Positions 8,862 to 18,054 of a stretch of 64,000 bases of DNA are shown piece after piece. The notes under the pieces are model-generated. The model saw only the letters and a program-made list of their open reading frames with translations. It made no database searches and was not told the origin of the DNA. Position 1 is the stretch's first letter, and each line of letters opens with the position of its first letter. Source of the stretch: an uncultured Verrucomicrobia subdivision 3 bacterium (GTDB taxonomy: Bacteria; Verrucomicrobiota; Verrucomicrobiia; Limisphaerales; UBA11358); assembly GCA_903865745.1 (NCBI GenBank), contig CAIPKV010000084.1, positions 48,078 to 112,077 on the forward strand, read 5' to 3'. The position numbers were made by a program, and so were the translations under genes.

Positions 8862-10364
8862 ATGTATTTAGTTCTCGCCACAATTTTAGTTTTCCTGCCT
8901 GCAAGCTTGTTGGCGGCAGTCGAAAGCATTTCAGCGCCGCCACCTTTGCGTGAATTTCGCGCGACCTGGATTACCGAGGTTGCCGTCAATCCCGACTGGC
9001 CGTCCCAACAGGGATTGCCAGCCAGCCAGCAGAAAGCTGAGCTGATCGCCCTGCTCGATCACGCGCAACAACTGCACCTCAATGCTGTTATTTTTCAGGT
9101 GCGGCCGGCGTGCGACGCTTTTTATTCCTCGCCGATTGAACCGTGGTCCGACCGCATCACCGGGGTGATGGGCAAGGCGCCAGAACCGTTTTATGATCCA
9201 CTAGCGTTCGCTATCGCGGAGGCACACCGGCGCGGCTTGCAACTGCACGCGTGGTTCAATCCGTTTCGCGCCGCGCATCCTTCAACCAAGTCACCACCCG
9301 CTCCTAATCACGTCACCCGGACGCATCCTGAACTGGTCCGACATTACGCCGACCAAGTCTGGCTCGATCCCGGCGAACCGGCGGCGCAGGCGCGCACACT
9401 GGCGGTCATCCTCGATGTCGTGAAACGTTACGACGTGGATGGCATTGTTTTCGACGACTATTTTTATCCCTATCCCCAAAAGGATTGGGCGAACCATGAA
9501 ATCAATTTCCCCGACGACGCCAGCTGGAAAAAATATGGCGAGGCCAGCGGACTGACCCGGGAAGACTGGCGGCGAAATAATGTAAACCAGCTTGTCCAAA
9601 AGATTTCGCAGGAAATCAAGGCCGCCAAGCCGCAAGTACAGTTTGGCATTAGTCCGTTCGGCATCTGGCGTCCGCAAAACCCCGCCCAAATAAAAGGTCT
9701 CGACGCTTATGCCAAGATTTACGCCGATGCGCGGCTGTGGCTCGCCAGTGGCTGGGTCGATTTTCTTGCGCCGCAACTTTACTGGCCCGCCTCGGAGCGC
9801 GAACACAGTTTCCCCGTGCTGTTCAATTGGTGGCGCGCGCAAAATCTCAAAGGCCGCCACGTCTATGCGGGATTGGACGACACCAAATTTCCAGCGGCTG
9901 AAATCGCGCAGCAGATCCAGACCGTACGCACCCAGACCAGCGTCAGCGGCGAAATTCATTATCACCTGCGCACTGTGACAGCGAATCCCGCGCTCGCCGC
10001 CGCCGTGCGGGCGCAATACGCAGAGCCCGCGCTGGTGCCCGCTTCGCCGTGGATTCTGGCGCTGCCGCCGGTTAAACCGAAATTGACGGTGGACACCGGC
10101 AGCCGTTCCGCGCACATCCGTTGGGAGAACTTAGCTGCCGATCCCGTGCGCAACTGGCTGTTCCAAGCCTGCGTCAGTGGTAAATGGACGACCCAAATTT
10201 TCCCCGGCGGCCAGGCCGATTATTATTTTAACACCGCCATTCCCGACGCCGTTTCCCTGCGCGCCGTGGACCGGCTCGGGAATCTCAGCGAGTCGGCGGT
10301 TTGGACGCCCCTGAGATATTCGCCGCCGGCCACTACGCGGGGCGCGGAGCGAATTAAGAATTAA
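8862..10364 (+). CDS. Secreted glycoside hydrolase-like protein, GHL10/DUF187 family (YngK-like)
   Basis: A 500-aa protein with a signal peptide (residues 1-about 20, ending LLAA). The GHL10 TIM-barrel domain spans about 28-360 and contains the family pattern REFRATWITEVAV at its start, ARGLQLHAWFNPFRA-type and DVDGIVFDDYFYPYP motifs (the latter with acidic residues at the expected active site), and GISPFGIWRP. The C-terminal part (about 385-490) looks like an Ig/FN3-type domain. Members act on glycans such as peptidoglycan or amylose, but the substrate is not predictable. It is a monocistronic unit, divergent from the transporter gene. Confidence 0.87.
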   Translation: MYLVLATILVFLPASLLAAVESISAPPPLREFRATWITEVAVNPDWPSQQGLPASQQKAELIALLDHAQQLHLNAVIFQVRPACDAFYSSPIEPWSDRITGVMGKAPEPFYDPLAFAIAEAHRRGLQLHAWFNPFRAAHPSTKSPPAPNHVTRTHPELVRHYADQVWLDPGEPAAQARTLAVILDVVKRYDVDGIVFDDYFYPYPQKDWANHEINFPDDASWKKYGEASGLTREDWRRNNVNQLVQKISQEIKAAKPQVQFGISPFGIWRPQNPAQIKGLDAYAKIYADARLWLASGWVDFLAPQLYWPASEREHSFPVLFNWWRAQNLKGRHVYAGLDDTKFPAAEIAQQIQTVRTQTSVSGEIHYHLRTVTANPALAAAVRAQYAEPALVPASPWILALPPVKPKLTVDTGSRSAHIRWENLAADPVRNWLFQACVSGKWTTQIFPGGQADYYFNTAIPDAVSLRAVDRLGNLSESAVWTPLRYSPPATTRGAERIKN

Positions 10365-10395
10365 ACATGAAGTCTGCAGAAGTTTTTACGGGAGC

Positions 10396-10448
10396 CTTCA
10401 CTCCATCCTTCAGCGTTCAGCCTTCTGCCTTCGGGCGAAGGGGTGAAG
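10396..10448. terminator. Strong hairpin between the GHL10 gene and the rnpB 3' end
   Basis: A 9-bp outer stem CTTCACTCC/GGGGTGAAG (one G-T pair) encloses an inner CCTTCG/CGAAGG stem. It lies between a + gene and the 3' end of the minus-strand RNase P RNA, where a shared terminator would be expected. T runs are weak. Confidence 0.5.
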
Positions 10449-10450
10449 TT

Positions 10451-10848
10451 GGTTTTGGAAGGGCTATAAGCCGAATTCTGTCTGCGCCTTGCGGCGGAGA
10501 GAATCATTTGTCTTAGCGACCGATACCCGAAACCTGTCCGCTTTCGCGGACGCGGAGCGGGCCGCTCCTCGGTTTCCAATTTGGCCTTGCACCCGATGGG
10601 GTTTTCCGTGCCGTGTTGCTTGCGCTTCACGCGGTGGTCTCTTACACCACCTTTTCACCCTTACCATTGAACTTGCGTTCAACGGCGGTCTAATTTTCTG
10701 TGGCACTATCCGTCGAAAAGTCTTCCAACTTTCCGCCTGCGTGTATCCCAATCGATACCGACTTGGGTTACGCAGCATCGCGCCCTATGGAGTTCGGACT
10801 TTCCTCCCCGGACTTGCGTCTGGAGCGATTCTCCGCCCTTCCAAAACC
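10451..10848 (-). ncRNA. rnpB: RNase P RNA, bacterial type A
   Basis: Catalytic RNA of RNase P, which trims tRNA 5' leaders. On the minus strand the 5' conserved block GAGGAAAGTCCGAACTCC and the universal 3' block ACAGAATTCGGCTTAT are both present. The ends (GGTTTTGGAAGGGC.. with ..GCCCTTCCAAAACC) form the P1 helix that fixes the gene limits, giving about 398 nt. The intervening CATAGGGCGCG and ACCCAAGTC-like blocks fit the type A fold. Confidence 0.97.
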
Positions 10849-10854
10849 AATTTT

Positions 10855-10883
10855 ATAATAAACGAAGCCGCTCGAAGTCTCAA
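10855..10883 (-). promoter_or_regulatory. rnpB promoter
   Basis: Minus strand: TTGAGA (10878-10883), 17-bp spacer, TATTAT (10855-10860). The predicted transcription start about 7 nt on coincides with the first base of the RNase P P1 helix. The 21-bp array begins 35 bp upstream of this -35. Confidence 0.8.
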
Positions 10884-10917
10884 GTAGCGAACCTAACCCG
10901 CGCCGGCGCCCATTTTT

Positions 10918-11169
10918 ATGCGGAAAACCGATCCGGACTTACGGGAGCAACCCTTTGAAGCACGGAAGCCGGAGCCCGACTTACGGAAGCCGCCCGTTGG
11001 CTTCCGGATAAACCTCGCCGACGCACGGATGCCGCCGACTCACTCACGGAAATGCGTCCTCGACCCACGGATAAACCACCTTCACTCACGGAAAAACATG
11101 GGCGGCTACCGGAAGAATGTCACCGACGCACGGAAGTCGGACTGGTTTATCCGGAATAATATGAGATTT
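10918..11169. repeat. 21-bp phased degenerate array, type 1 (12 units, CGGA core)
   Basis: The trinucleotide CGG recurs at exactly 21-bp steps 12 times (10921, 10942, 10963, 10984, 11005, 11026, 11047, 11068, 11089, 11110, 11131, 11152) with no slip. The best-conserved part is CACGGAAG-like (positions 2-9 of each unit); CCGAC often closes the unit. The other 12-13 bases vary. The array fills most of the gap between the zinc-ribbon gene and the rnpB promoter. On the + strand it is open and would read as heptads with Arg at position 2 in all 12, but no ribosome site supports translation. It is not a CRISPR: no long identical repeat. Confidence 0.9.
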
Positions 11170-11286
11170 TTCCCGGTCAAAACCGTCGATTTGTCCTATC
11201 TTGGGACAGTTTTACCTCTAAACCCGGGTTTTTTGCGTATCAGCCCCCTGTTTACCCAAATACCTGAAGAATGGTTCGGCGCCCGT

Positions 11287-12015
11287 TTAATCCGCCGCCG
11301 TCAATTCCATGCCGCCGGTGAAATACAAAATCCGGCCGCAGTTCGGACAGGTGATGATTTCCGCCTGCGCGCGGCAATTCGTCACAATCTGCGTCGGCAG
11401 CTTCATGTGGCAGCCGCCGCAAGCGCTGTGTTCCACGCTGACGACCACGTTCTCGCCCTTGCTCTTGAACAGGCGCTCGTAGCGGTTCCGCGTCGTTTCG
11501 TCTACGGCGGACGCCAATTGCGCGCGGCCAGCCGTCAGTTCCGCAAAATCTTTCTTCAAATTTTCTTCGCGCTGGTTCAACTGGCCGATCTGGTCGTCCA
11601 CGAGCTTCTTCGCGGCGGCGGCCTCGATGGTGGCGCGGGCCACTTCCTTCTGCGCCGCCTCGGCCTGTTCCATCAAAACAATTTCGGCGTCCTCAATCTT
11701 AAAGATGACTTCCTTGGCCATCTCGATTTCGTGGGTGAGCGCCTTATATTCTTCATTCTTGCGCGTCTGCAACTGCTGGTTGAGGTACTTCTCAATCTGC
11801 GACTTTTTGCCTTCGATTTCGAGGTCGCGCTGTTTGCGTTCAGATTCGATTTGTTTTACGCGCAGCTTCGCCGCTTCGAGCGCGGTTTGGGTGCTGGCGG
11901 CCTTGGACTTGAGCGATTCGCGTTCGGGGCCGATGTGGGCCAGTTCCTGGGTGACACGGTGCAATTTCCGGTCGCGATCTTGTAAGACGAGAAGCTTCTC
12001 AATGATTTCCTGCAT
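11287..12015 (-). CDS. Coiled-coil C4-type zinc-ribbon protein (DUF164/zf-RING_7, CdsZ-like)
   Basis: A 242-aa cytoplasmic protein. A long helical coiled coil spans residues 1-about 185, followed by a C-terminal zinc ribbon with CGGC and CPNC knuckles. Homologues occur in most bacteria, often near rnpB or nif3-like genes. In chlamydiae the family member is called CdsZ; the general role is not firmly known. It starts with ATG at 12015 and is divergent from pta. Confidence 0.88.
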   Translation of the reverse strand: MQEIIEKLLVLQDRDRKLHRVTQELAHIGPERESLKSKAASTQTALEAAKLRVKQIESERKQRDLEIEGKKSQIEKYLNQQLQTRKNEEYKALTHEIEMAKEVIFKIEDAEIVLMEQAEAAQKEVARATIEAAAAKKLVDDQIGQLNQREENLKKDFAELTAGRAQLASAVDETTRNRYERLFKSKGENVVVSVEHSACGGCHMKLPTQIVTNCRAQAEIITCPNCGRILYFTGGMELTAAD

Positions 12016-12196
12016 GTGTGCCCAAGGCTAACTGCGAAAGAAATTCAAGTCAATGCGCGGAAGAATATTTGCCACCGCGACCCCGGGGACACCGGGAAAA
12101 ACAAAATTAAGTTCAGCCGCCCCGGTGCGCTTGGGGTGACGGTGGCGAAGGTTAAATTCCTTTTGCAGTTTCACTGGTGGCGGCTACCTTACGCCC

Positions 12197-13252
12197 ATGC
12201 GTTTTATCGGCAATGTCATTGAAAAATTGCAGCGGCATCCCAAGCGGGTGGTGTTTCCCGAGGGCACGGAGCCGCGCATTTTGCAGGCCGCGCGGCAGTT
12301 CTATGCGCTGCGGCTGGGCGTGCCGATTTTGCTGGGCGACCAGGCCCTGGTGCGGGAGGCGGCGGCAGCAGCGAAAATTTCTTTGGAGGGCATCCGCGTC
12401 ATCAATCCCGCGGCGAGCGAGGACCTGGAAAATTTTTCCAGCCGGCTCTATCGCATCCGCCGCGAACGAGGGTTGCGTCCTACCGAAGCGCGCGAGGCGA
12501 TGCTCCAACCGAATTTTTACGGCGCGATGATGTTGGCAATGCATCAGGCGGATGGCCTCGTTTCCGGCGCGTCCCACATCACGGGTAGTGTGCTGCGGCC
12601 GTTATTTCAAATCGTCAAGGCGGCGCCGGATATCGGCGCGGTTTCGAGCTGCACGGTGATGGAGGTCGAGGATACGCGCATCGGCGAAAACGGTACGCTC
12701 TTCATGGCCGACTGCGGCGTGATTCCCGAACCGAATGTGGAACAGCTCGCGGATATCGCCGTTTCCACCGCTCGGCTAGCGAGACATATGCTCGGCGTGC
12801 GCCCCCGCGTGGCGATGCTTTCGTTTTCTACCAAAGGCAGCAGCGGCGCACATCCGTCCATCGGCAAAATGCAGGCGGCCACCGCCCAGGCGCGGCATAA
12901 GGCGTCGCAGTTGAATCTGGAAGCGGACTTCGACGGCGAACTCCAAGTGGATGCCGCGCTTATGCCGGAAGTCGCGGCGCGCAAATTGCATGACAGCCAG
13001 GTGGCGGGCCGCGCGAATGTGTTGATTTTCCCCGACCTCAATTCCGGCAACATTGCCAGCAAGCTCGTTAGCGTTGTCAGTCGCGCGAACACTTACGGCC
13101 AAATCTTGCTGGGCTTAAACCGGCCGGCTTCGGATGTGTCGCGTGGCTCCAGCTCGCATGACATTCTCGGCGTTGCGGCCATTATCGGTGTGCAGGCGAC
13201 GGGGTACCAGAAACTGTATCCTGGTGCGGATGTAAAACTTCCTGGTGAATAA
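12197..13252 (+). CDS. pta: Phosphate acetyltransferase (PTA_PTB domain)
   Basis: Interconverts acetyl-CoA and acetyl phosphate. The 351 aa is the single catalytic domain, of the kind also fused to malic enzymes. Motifs: RVVFPEGTEPRIL at the start, MHQADGLVSGA, SFSTKGSSGAHP and FPDLNSGNIA, all typical of the family; the region near the C-terminus is SRGSSSHDILGVA. No ackA is next to it. It overlaps or abuts hisC, suggesting co-transcription. A phosphate butyryltransferase-like specificity cannot be excluded. Confidence 0.9.
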   Translation: MRFIGNVIEKLQRHPKRVVFPEGTEPRILQAARQFYALRLGVPILLGDQALVREAAAAAKISLEGIRVINPAASEDLENFSSRLYRIRRERGLRPTEAREAMLQPNFYGAMMLAMHQADGLVSGASHITGSVLRPLFQIVKAAPDIGAVSSCTVMEVEDTRIGENGTLFMADCGVIPEPNVEQLADIAVSTARLARHMLGVRPRVAMLSFSTKGSSGAHPSIGKMQAATAQARHKASQLNLEADFDGELQVDAALMPEVAARKLHDSQVAGRANVLIFPDLNSGNIASKLVSVVSRANTYGQILLGLNRPASDVSRGSSSHDILGVAAIIGVQATGYQKLYPGADVKLPGE

Positions 13253-13256
13253 TTTC

Positions 13257-14354
13257 ATGTTACCTCTCTCTCCGTTTCTTAAAACGCTGCCCACGTATCA
13301 GCCTGGTCGCCCGATCGAAGAAGTCGCGCGCGAGCTTGGCCTGCCCGCCGACAGCATCATCAAAGTAGCGTCGAACGAAAATCCATTCGGCCCCTCGCCG
13401 CTCGCCATGGCTGCACTGCAAAAGGCGATTCCCGGCGTGAATCTTTATCCGGACGGCAATGCGTTTTATCTGAAGCAAAAGCTTGCCGCAAAACTTGGCG
13501 TGGAAACCACGAACCTCGTGCTCGGTAATGGTTCGAATGAAATCATCGAGTTTGTCAGCCACGCATTGCTGACGCCTGACTCGAACATCGTCGTTTCGCA
13601 ATACTGTTTTGCAATTTATCCCATCGTCGCAAAAATGGCCGGGGCTAATGTGATCACGGTGCCCGCCAAAAACCATGGGCACGATTTACCGGCGATGCTC
13701 CGGGCGATTACGACCAAGACACGCATCGTATTTGTCGCCAACCCGAACAATCCTACCGGCACGCTGGCACCGCGCGAGGAACTCATCAAGTTCGTCAACG
13801 AAGTGCCGGACGAGGTCTTGCTGGTATTGGATGAGGCCTACATTGAGTTTCTTGCCGATCCAGTTGACTTGATCCCGCTAATCCGCCTCGGCGCGCGAAA
13901 GAATTTAATCTTGATGCGGACCTTCTCAAAGATTTATGGCCTCGCTGGCCTGCGCATTGGCTATGGCATCGCGGCACCGGAGTTGGCCGCCGCGCTGGAA
14001 AAAATCCGCCAGCCGTTCAACGCCAACCTGCTCGCGCAGACCGCCGCGCTCGCCGCGCTGGACGACGACGAACACGTCCGCAAAACGCGGCAGAATAATT
14101 TCGCCGGACTGGATTTTTTCGCTAGGGCGTTTCGGAAAATGGAACTGGAATTTGTGCCGTCGTCCGCCAATTTCATTCTCGTGCGCGTGGGCGAAGGCCA
14201 GAAAGTTTTTGACGCGATGCAAAAGCTCGGCGTCATCACGCGCCCGATGGGCGGCTACCAATTGCCGGAGTGGATCCGCATTTCCGTCGGCACGCAAAAG
14301 GAAAACGAGCGTTGCCTCGCTGCATTGAAAGCTGCGCTGAAAAATAAGGACTGA
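13257..14354 (+). CDS. hisC: Histidinol-phosphate aminotransferase
   Basis: PLP enzyme that transaminates imidazole-acetol phosphate in histidine synthesis. About 365 aa, fold type I aminotransferase. The Schiff-base lysine lies in TFSKIYGLAGLRIGYG (about residue 225). Other motifs are SNENPFGPSP near the N-terminus, NPNNPTGT, and the C-terminal RISVGTQKEN. ATG at 13257 is preferred because GGTGA is suitably spaced before it; a GTG at 13245 overlapping the pta stop is possible. Some HisC enzymes also act on tyrosine/phenylalanine. Confidence 0.93.
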   Translation: MLPLSPFLKTLPTYQPGRPIEEVARELGLPADSIIKVASNENPFGPSPLAMAALQKAIPGVNLYPDGNAFYLKQKLAAKLGVETTNLVLGNGSNEIIEFVSHALLTPDSNIVVSQYCFAIYPIVAKMAGANVITVPAKNHGHDLPAMLRAITTKTRIVFVANPNNPTGTLAPREELIKFVNEVPDEVLLVLDEAYIEFLADPVDLIPLIRLGARKNLILMRTFSKIYGLAGLRIGYGIAAPELAAALEKIRQPFNANLLAQTAALAALDDDEHVRKTRQNNFAGLDFFARAFRKMELEFVPSSANFILVRVGEGQKVFDAMQKLGVITRPMGGYQLPEWIRISVGTQKENERCLAALKAALKNKD

Positions 14355-14361
14355 CCCCTTT

Positions 14362-15378
14362 ATGCCTGTTTCACTTAAAGAAGCATGGGCGATGAGTTGG
14401 CCGCCAACTGACGCCATGGCCAAATTTGTTAAGAATGAGCAGACAAATGAATCGATAATTCATGCCCTCGGATGGATAGCAATATCGTTGCCTAATTCGT
14501 TTGATTTCGCCCCTGAACAGACTGTGAAGGGACTCTCGTCACTTTGGAAAATGTCGAAAGGTATATCTCTCGACGAAGCGCAGAAAAACGCTGCATTCGC
14601 TTTAGCATTACAACAGGCGGCAGCAGCAAAAAACCGAGCTGACGCCATTGACAATAATACGACAAATCCACTACCGCTTCCGTCTAAACATCAGATGCAA
14701 ATTGTAGATATTGCTCGACGCGAAGTAGCCGACCGTTACAGCCTTGAGCCAAAAGATTGGAAAGTGATTAATGGCTTCACGGATAATCAGACTGCCGATT
14801 TTCACCCAGATGCCAACGCATTTTACAATCAGGCCATAACGTGGGCCGAAAATGCGAAGGCGGCTGCCGCAGGCAGCGCAAATGCGCTTCGTTTCATTCA
14901 GCAGAAGGTGGTGGCTGGTAGCGTAGAGACTACGCCAAACTTGCAGGACATCGCGGTCAAAACGCTGCAGACACTTATTCTCGGCAAGCATCCATCCGAT
15001 TCCCACCACGATTACTTCAAGATAGCCGAGACGCTTGGAATTCCGATGCCAAAGGAAGCGGTGGATGCAGCGATGGAATACCATCTCAAGGCTGCTGAAC
15101 AAAAAAATCTGGAAAGACTGCGTGTTGCCCAAGAAAAAAAAGAGGCGCTGAAAAGAGTGGGTTCGAAATCAAATCTACAAACGCAACCACCCGTTCAACA
15201 AAAGACAAAATTTTTGAATAAACTGGAAGAAAACGTTTTAGACGTATTTTGTTCGATTTGTTTATGGGTATTTGGGGCAATAATGGTGATTGGTGCAATT
15301 TTGTGGATTGCTCATCAGTTCACACCACCAGCACCGGACGACATTGATGCTGATCCATTACAAGGAACAGGAAGATAA
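14362..15378 (+). CDS. Unknown protein with C-terminal transmembrane segment
   Basis: I do not recognise a family. 338 aa, mostly soluble and Ala/Lys-rich, with a probable coiled coil near 225-260 (AAEQKNLERLRVAQEKKEA). One transmembrane helix near 292-315 (ICLWVFGAIMVIGAILWIA) leaves a short acidic tail, as in a tail-anchored protein. The bases are visibly richer in A+T than in hisC or argA on either side. Starts 7 bp after hisC. With the next gene it forms an A+T-rich pair inserted between two amino-acid synthesis genes. Confidence 0.6.
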   Translation: MPVSLKEAWAMSWPPTDAMAKFVKNEQTNESIIHALGWIAISLPNSFDFAPEQTVKGLSSLWKMSKGISLDEAQKNAAFALALQQAAAAKNRADAIDNNTTNPLPLPSKHQMQIVDIARREVADRYSLEPKDWKVINGFTDNQTADFHPDANAFYNQAITWAENAKAAAAGSANALRFIQQKVVAGSVETTPNLQDIAVKTLQTLILGKHPSDSHHDYFKIAETLGIPMPKEAVDAAMEYHLKAAEQKNLERLRVAQEKKEALKRVGSKSNLQTQPPVQQKTKFLNKLEENVLDVFCSICLWVFGAIMVIGAILWIAHQFTPPAPDDIDADPLQGTGR

Positions 15379-15410
15379 ATTTATGAATTGGTTTGAAAAG
15401 CTTTTGAGTT

Positions 15411-15923
15411 ATGAAGAAACAAAAAGAAATCCCATTCTTAAATGCCTATAGCCGGAAGCGAAATGCGCTCTTGGTGAAGGCCATCTCCGAGCAATCGCCG
15501 ACATCGCTCGAAGAACGCATAGCGCAAGTGGAGAGGCTTAAAAAACAAACGGACGACAATTTGAAGAAGAACGTGGTGCATACGGAGCCAGTAAAAGCTC
15601 CAGACGGCACAGGTCGGAATACCGTTCAATGGTCGGTTTGGTCTAAAGCGCCGGAGAGCGGTTTCGGCCACGGCATCCAATATCACGACAGAGAAAGACA
15701 GCTCAATGATAGTTTGGTTGCCTTCATCCGAGGGTTTAGCTGGCGGCATAGCCACTCTGCCATAGTCCAAGGTTATCACATCCAACCGGACGCCATCACG
15801 ACGGCAGATGTCATTGCTGAAATGAAGCAGCGAGTCGAACAATTGGTTGCGGAGCGAGAAATGCACGTTCGTGGAGAGAACACCAACATCACAAGCCGCA
15901 TCACGACACATGGAAACTGTTGA
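15411..15923 (+). CDS. Unknown soluble protein
   Basis: 170 aa, no recognised domain, no signal peptide. N-terminal part basic with a likely coiled coil (about 30-48), then a central W/Y/H-containing region (WSVWSKAPESGFGHGIQYH). It lies 32 bp after the previous unknown gene in the same strand and shares its A+T-rich base composition. The pair may function together. Confidence 0.5.
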   Translation: MKKQKEIPFLNAYSRKRNALLVKAISEQSPTSLEERIAQVERLKKQTDDNLKKNVVHTEPVKAPDGTGRNTVQWSVWSKAPESGFGHGIQYHDRERQLNDSLVAFIRGFSWRHSHSAIVQGYHIQPDAITTADVIAEMKQRVEQLVAEREMHVRGENTNITSRITTHGNC

Positions 15924-16061
15924 ATGAATAGGCAAGAGAGTCCAAGCAATGGAAAATTCATCCGCGTTCGTTTTGTTGCCTTAATTTTCATCCGTGTTCA
16001 ATCAGTGGCTAAAATTCTTATTTGAATCCCGCGCAAATCTGCTTACTTATTCTCCGTTGAA

Positions 16062-17348
16062 ATGAAACCGACCGACCTGCGGGGCATCCTGCAATACATT
16101 CCGCAATTCCGCGAGAAGACGTTCGTCCTCGCGATTGACGGCGCGATCGTCACCGACGAGAACTTCGCCACGCTCCTGCTGGATGTCGCGGTGCTGCGGT
16201 CGTTGAACATCCGCGTGGTGCTCGTCCACGGCGCGTCGGCGCAAATAAAATTGCTGGCGGATGAACAGAAAATTTCCGCCTCGAACCTCGACGGTGCCGG
16301 CATCACGGATGCGGCGACGCTGCAACTGGCCTTGCACGCGGCGAACCGGCTGACACACGAGATTCTAGAAGGGCTTTCGGCGAACGACCTGCGCGCGGTC
16401 TGTCCGAACGTCATCATCGCGCATCCGCTCGGCATCATCGGCGGCGTGGATCATCAGTTCACCGGCAAGGTGGAAAAAGTGGACGTGGAGATGCTTCAGA
16501 TGCTGCTCACGCAGGGCATGATTCCGGTCATCCCGCCGCTCGGGTTCGATGGCGACGGCAAAACGTATCGGGTTAATTCCGATGGCGTGGCGGTCGCCGT
16601 GGCTGATGCGCTCAAGGCGACCAAGCTAATTTTTATCACGGCGGCGGACGGTATTCTGGTGCAAGGCCGGCTCATCCGGCAGATGCTGGTGGCTGATCTC
16701 GAATCCGTTTTGGCGTTGCAAAAAAACGACATCGCGCCGGAGCTGCTGTCCAAGGCGCTGCACGCCGTGACGGCCTGCAAGGCGGGCATTCCGCGTGTCC
16801 ACGTTATCAACGGCAAGGTGGATGAAGGTTTGCTGGCGGAGGTGTTTTCTAACGAAGGTATCGGCACGTTGATTTACGCGAACGAGTACCAGCAAATTCG
16901 CCGCGCTCTGAAAAAAGACGTACGCGCAATCCAACTCCTGACGAAGGCGGCGGTCGAGTCTGAGGAATTGGTGAAACGGACGCGGGCGATTATCGAAAAA
17001 AATCTCGCGGACTATTTCATTTTTGAAATTGATAAGAATCCGGTGGCTTGTGTGGCGCTGCATGTTTTTCCCGAGCAGAAAAAGGGCGAGCTGGCATGCC
17101 TCTATGTGAACCCGTTGCACGAGAACCGCGGCATCGGGCGGAAATTGATTCAGTTTGTTGAGAACAAGGCTCGGGAGATGAACCTGACGGAGCTGATCAC
17201 GCTCTCGACGCAAGCGTTCACTTATTTCCAGTCCAAAGGCGGCTTTGCCGAAGGCTCGCCGGATGATTTGCCGCCGGCGCGCCGGGAAAAATATGACCAG
17301 AGCGGTCGCAACTCGAAGGTGTTGGTTAAAAAACTGACGAAGGTCTGA
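16062..17348 (+). CDS. argA: Amino-acid N-acetyltransferase (N-acetylglutamate synthase), ArgA type
   Basis: First step of arginine synthesis: glutamate + acetyl-CoA to N-acetylglutamate. The 428 aa comprise an amino-acid-kinase-like domain (about 20-280; VLVHGASAQI and GVDHQFTGKV motifs), which in this family is the arginine-binding regulatory part. A C-terminal GNAT domain (about 300-425) has the acetyl-CoA loop ENRGIGRKLI. This layout is the classical E. coli-like ArgA. It lies 5 bp before the L,D-transpeptidase gene. Confidence 0.92.
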   Translation: MKPTDLRGILQYIPQFREKTFVLAIDGAIVTDENFATLLLDVAVLRSLNIRVVLVHGASAQIKLLADEQKISASNLDGAGITDAATLQLALHAANRLTHEILEGLSANDLRAVCPNVIIAHPLGIIGGVDHQFTGKVEKVDVEMLQMLLTQGMIPVIPPLGFDGDGKTYRVNSDGVAVAVADALKATKLIFITAADGILVQGRLIRQMLVADLESVLALQKNDIAPELLSKALHAVTACKAGIPRVHVINGKVDEGLLAEVFSNEGIGTLIYANEYQQIRRALKKDVRAIQLLTKAAVESEELVKRTRAIIEKNLADYFIFEIDKNPVACVALHVFPEQKKGELACLYVNPLHENRGIGRKLIQFVENKAREMNLTELITLSTQAFTYFQSKGGFAEGSPDDLPPARREKYDQSGRNSKVLVKKLTKV

Positions 17349-17352
17349 CGCC

Positions 17353-17964
17353 ATGAACCGGCGCGTTCTCGGTTTGCTGCTGAGCGCTGTTTTGCTGCTG
17401 GCTTCCGGTTGTTCCAGTCTGCGTAATATGAATTCTCAAAATAAAATACCCGAAGCCTGCACTGCGGCCTGCGCACGGCTGAAAATTGAGCCGACGAAAT
17501 TTATTTTGGTGGTTCACGTTTCCAGCCAAACGCTGGCACTTTTTGAGGCTGGCAAGTATGTGAAAACATACCGTTGCTCGACTTCGCGTTTTGGCATCGG
17601 GCAGGTGGAAGGCTCGAACCGCACGCCGCTCGGCCTGCATCGCATCGCGGAAAAAATTGGTGCGGGCGCGCCGGCCGGGACGGTCTTCAATTCACGCCTC
17701 GTCGTCGGCCACACGTCGCAGCCGGAATTTGCAGACGCCAAGATCACCACGCGCATCCTATGGCTTGAAGGTCTGGAACCCGGTTTAAATCAGGGTGGTG
17801 ACGTGGATTCACACCACCGCTACATTTACATCCACGGCACAGCGGATCAGAAATCCATTGGCCAACCCGCGTCGCGCGGTTGCATCCATCTGGCGGACGC
17901 AGACTTGATTCCATTGTTTGACTTGCTGCCCGGCGGCACGCTGGTGTGGATTTCTGAAAATTAA
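17353..17964 (+). CDS. L,D-transpeptidase (YkuD domain) lipoprotein
   Basis: A 203-aa envelope protein. The N-terminal signal has a lipobox LASGC, so it is probably lipid-anchored. The YkuD domain carries the HGT...SRGCIHL motif with the catalytic Cys (about residue 176) and its His partner. Such enzymes form 3-3 peptidoglycan crosslinks or attach proteins to the wall. It starts 5 bp after argA although their roles differ. Confidence 0.9.
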   Translation: MNRRVLGLLLSAVLLLASGCSSLRNMNSQNKIPEACTAACARLKIEPTKFILVVHVSSQTLALFEAGKYVKTYRCSTSRFGIGQVEGSNRTPLGLHRIAEKIGAGAPAGTVFNSRLVVGHTSQPEFADAKITTRILWLEGLEPGLNQGGDVDSHHRYIYIHGTADQKSIGQPASRGCIHLADADLIPLFDLLPGGTLVWISEN

Positions 17965-18054
17965 TCCGGTGTGGCGAGGGTCACCTCATGACCATATTCT
18001 TCTCCATCCAAAAAACTGGCTTGCCGCTAGTAGAGCTGGGTTTATGCTGAACAA

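Noticed and set aside
10918..11169. CRISPR array
   Set aside because: Units are 21 bp, share only about 5-8 bases, have no identical direct repeat, and no cas genes are nearby. The same holds for the other two arrays.
10918..11985. 355-codon + strand frame covering the type-1 array and the zinc-ribbon gene antisense
   Set aside because: About 230 codons are the exact antisense of a clear coiled-coil gene, whose codon bias keeps the frame open. No ribosome site precedes the ATG.
15383..15451. 22-codon frame starting MNWFEKLL before the second unknown gene
   Set aside because: Overlaps the next gene start in another frame and is too short to support. It could be a leader peptide, but nothing shows this.
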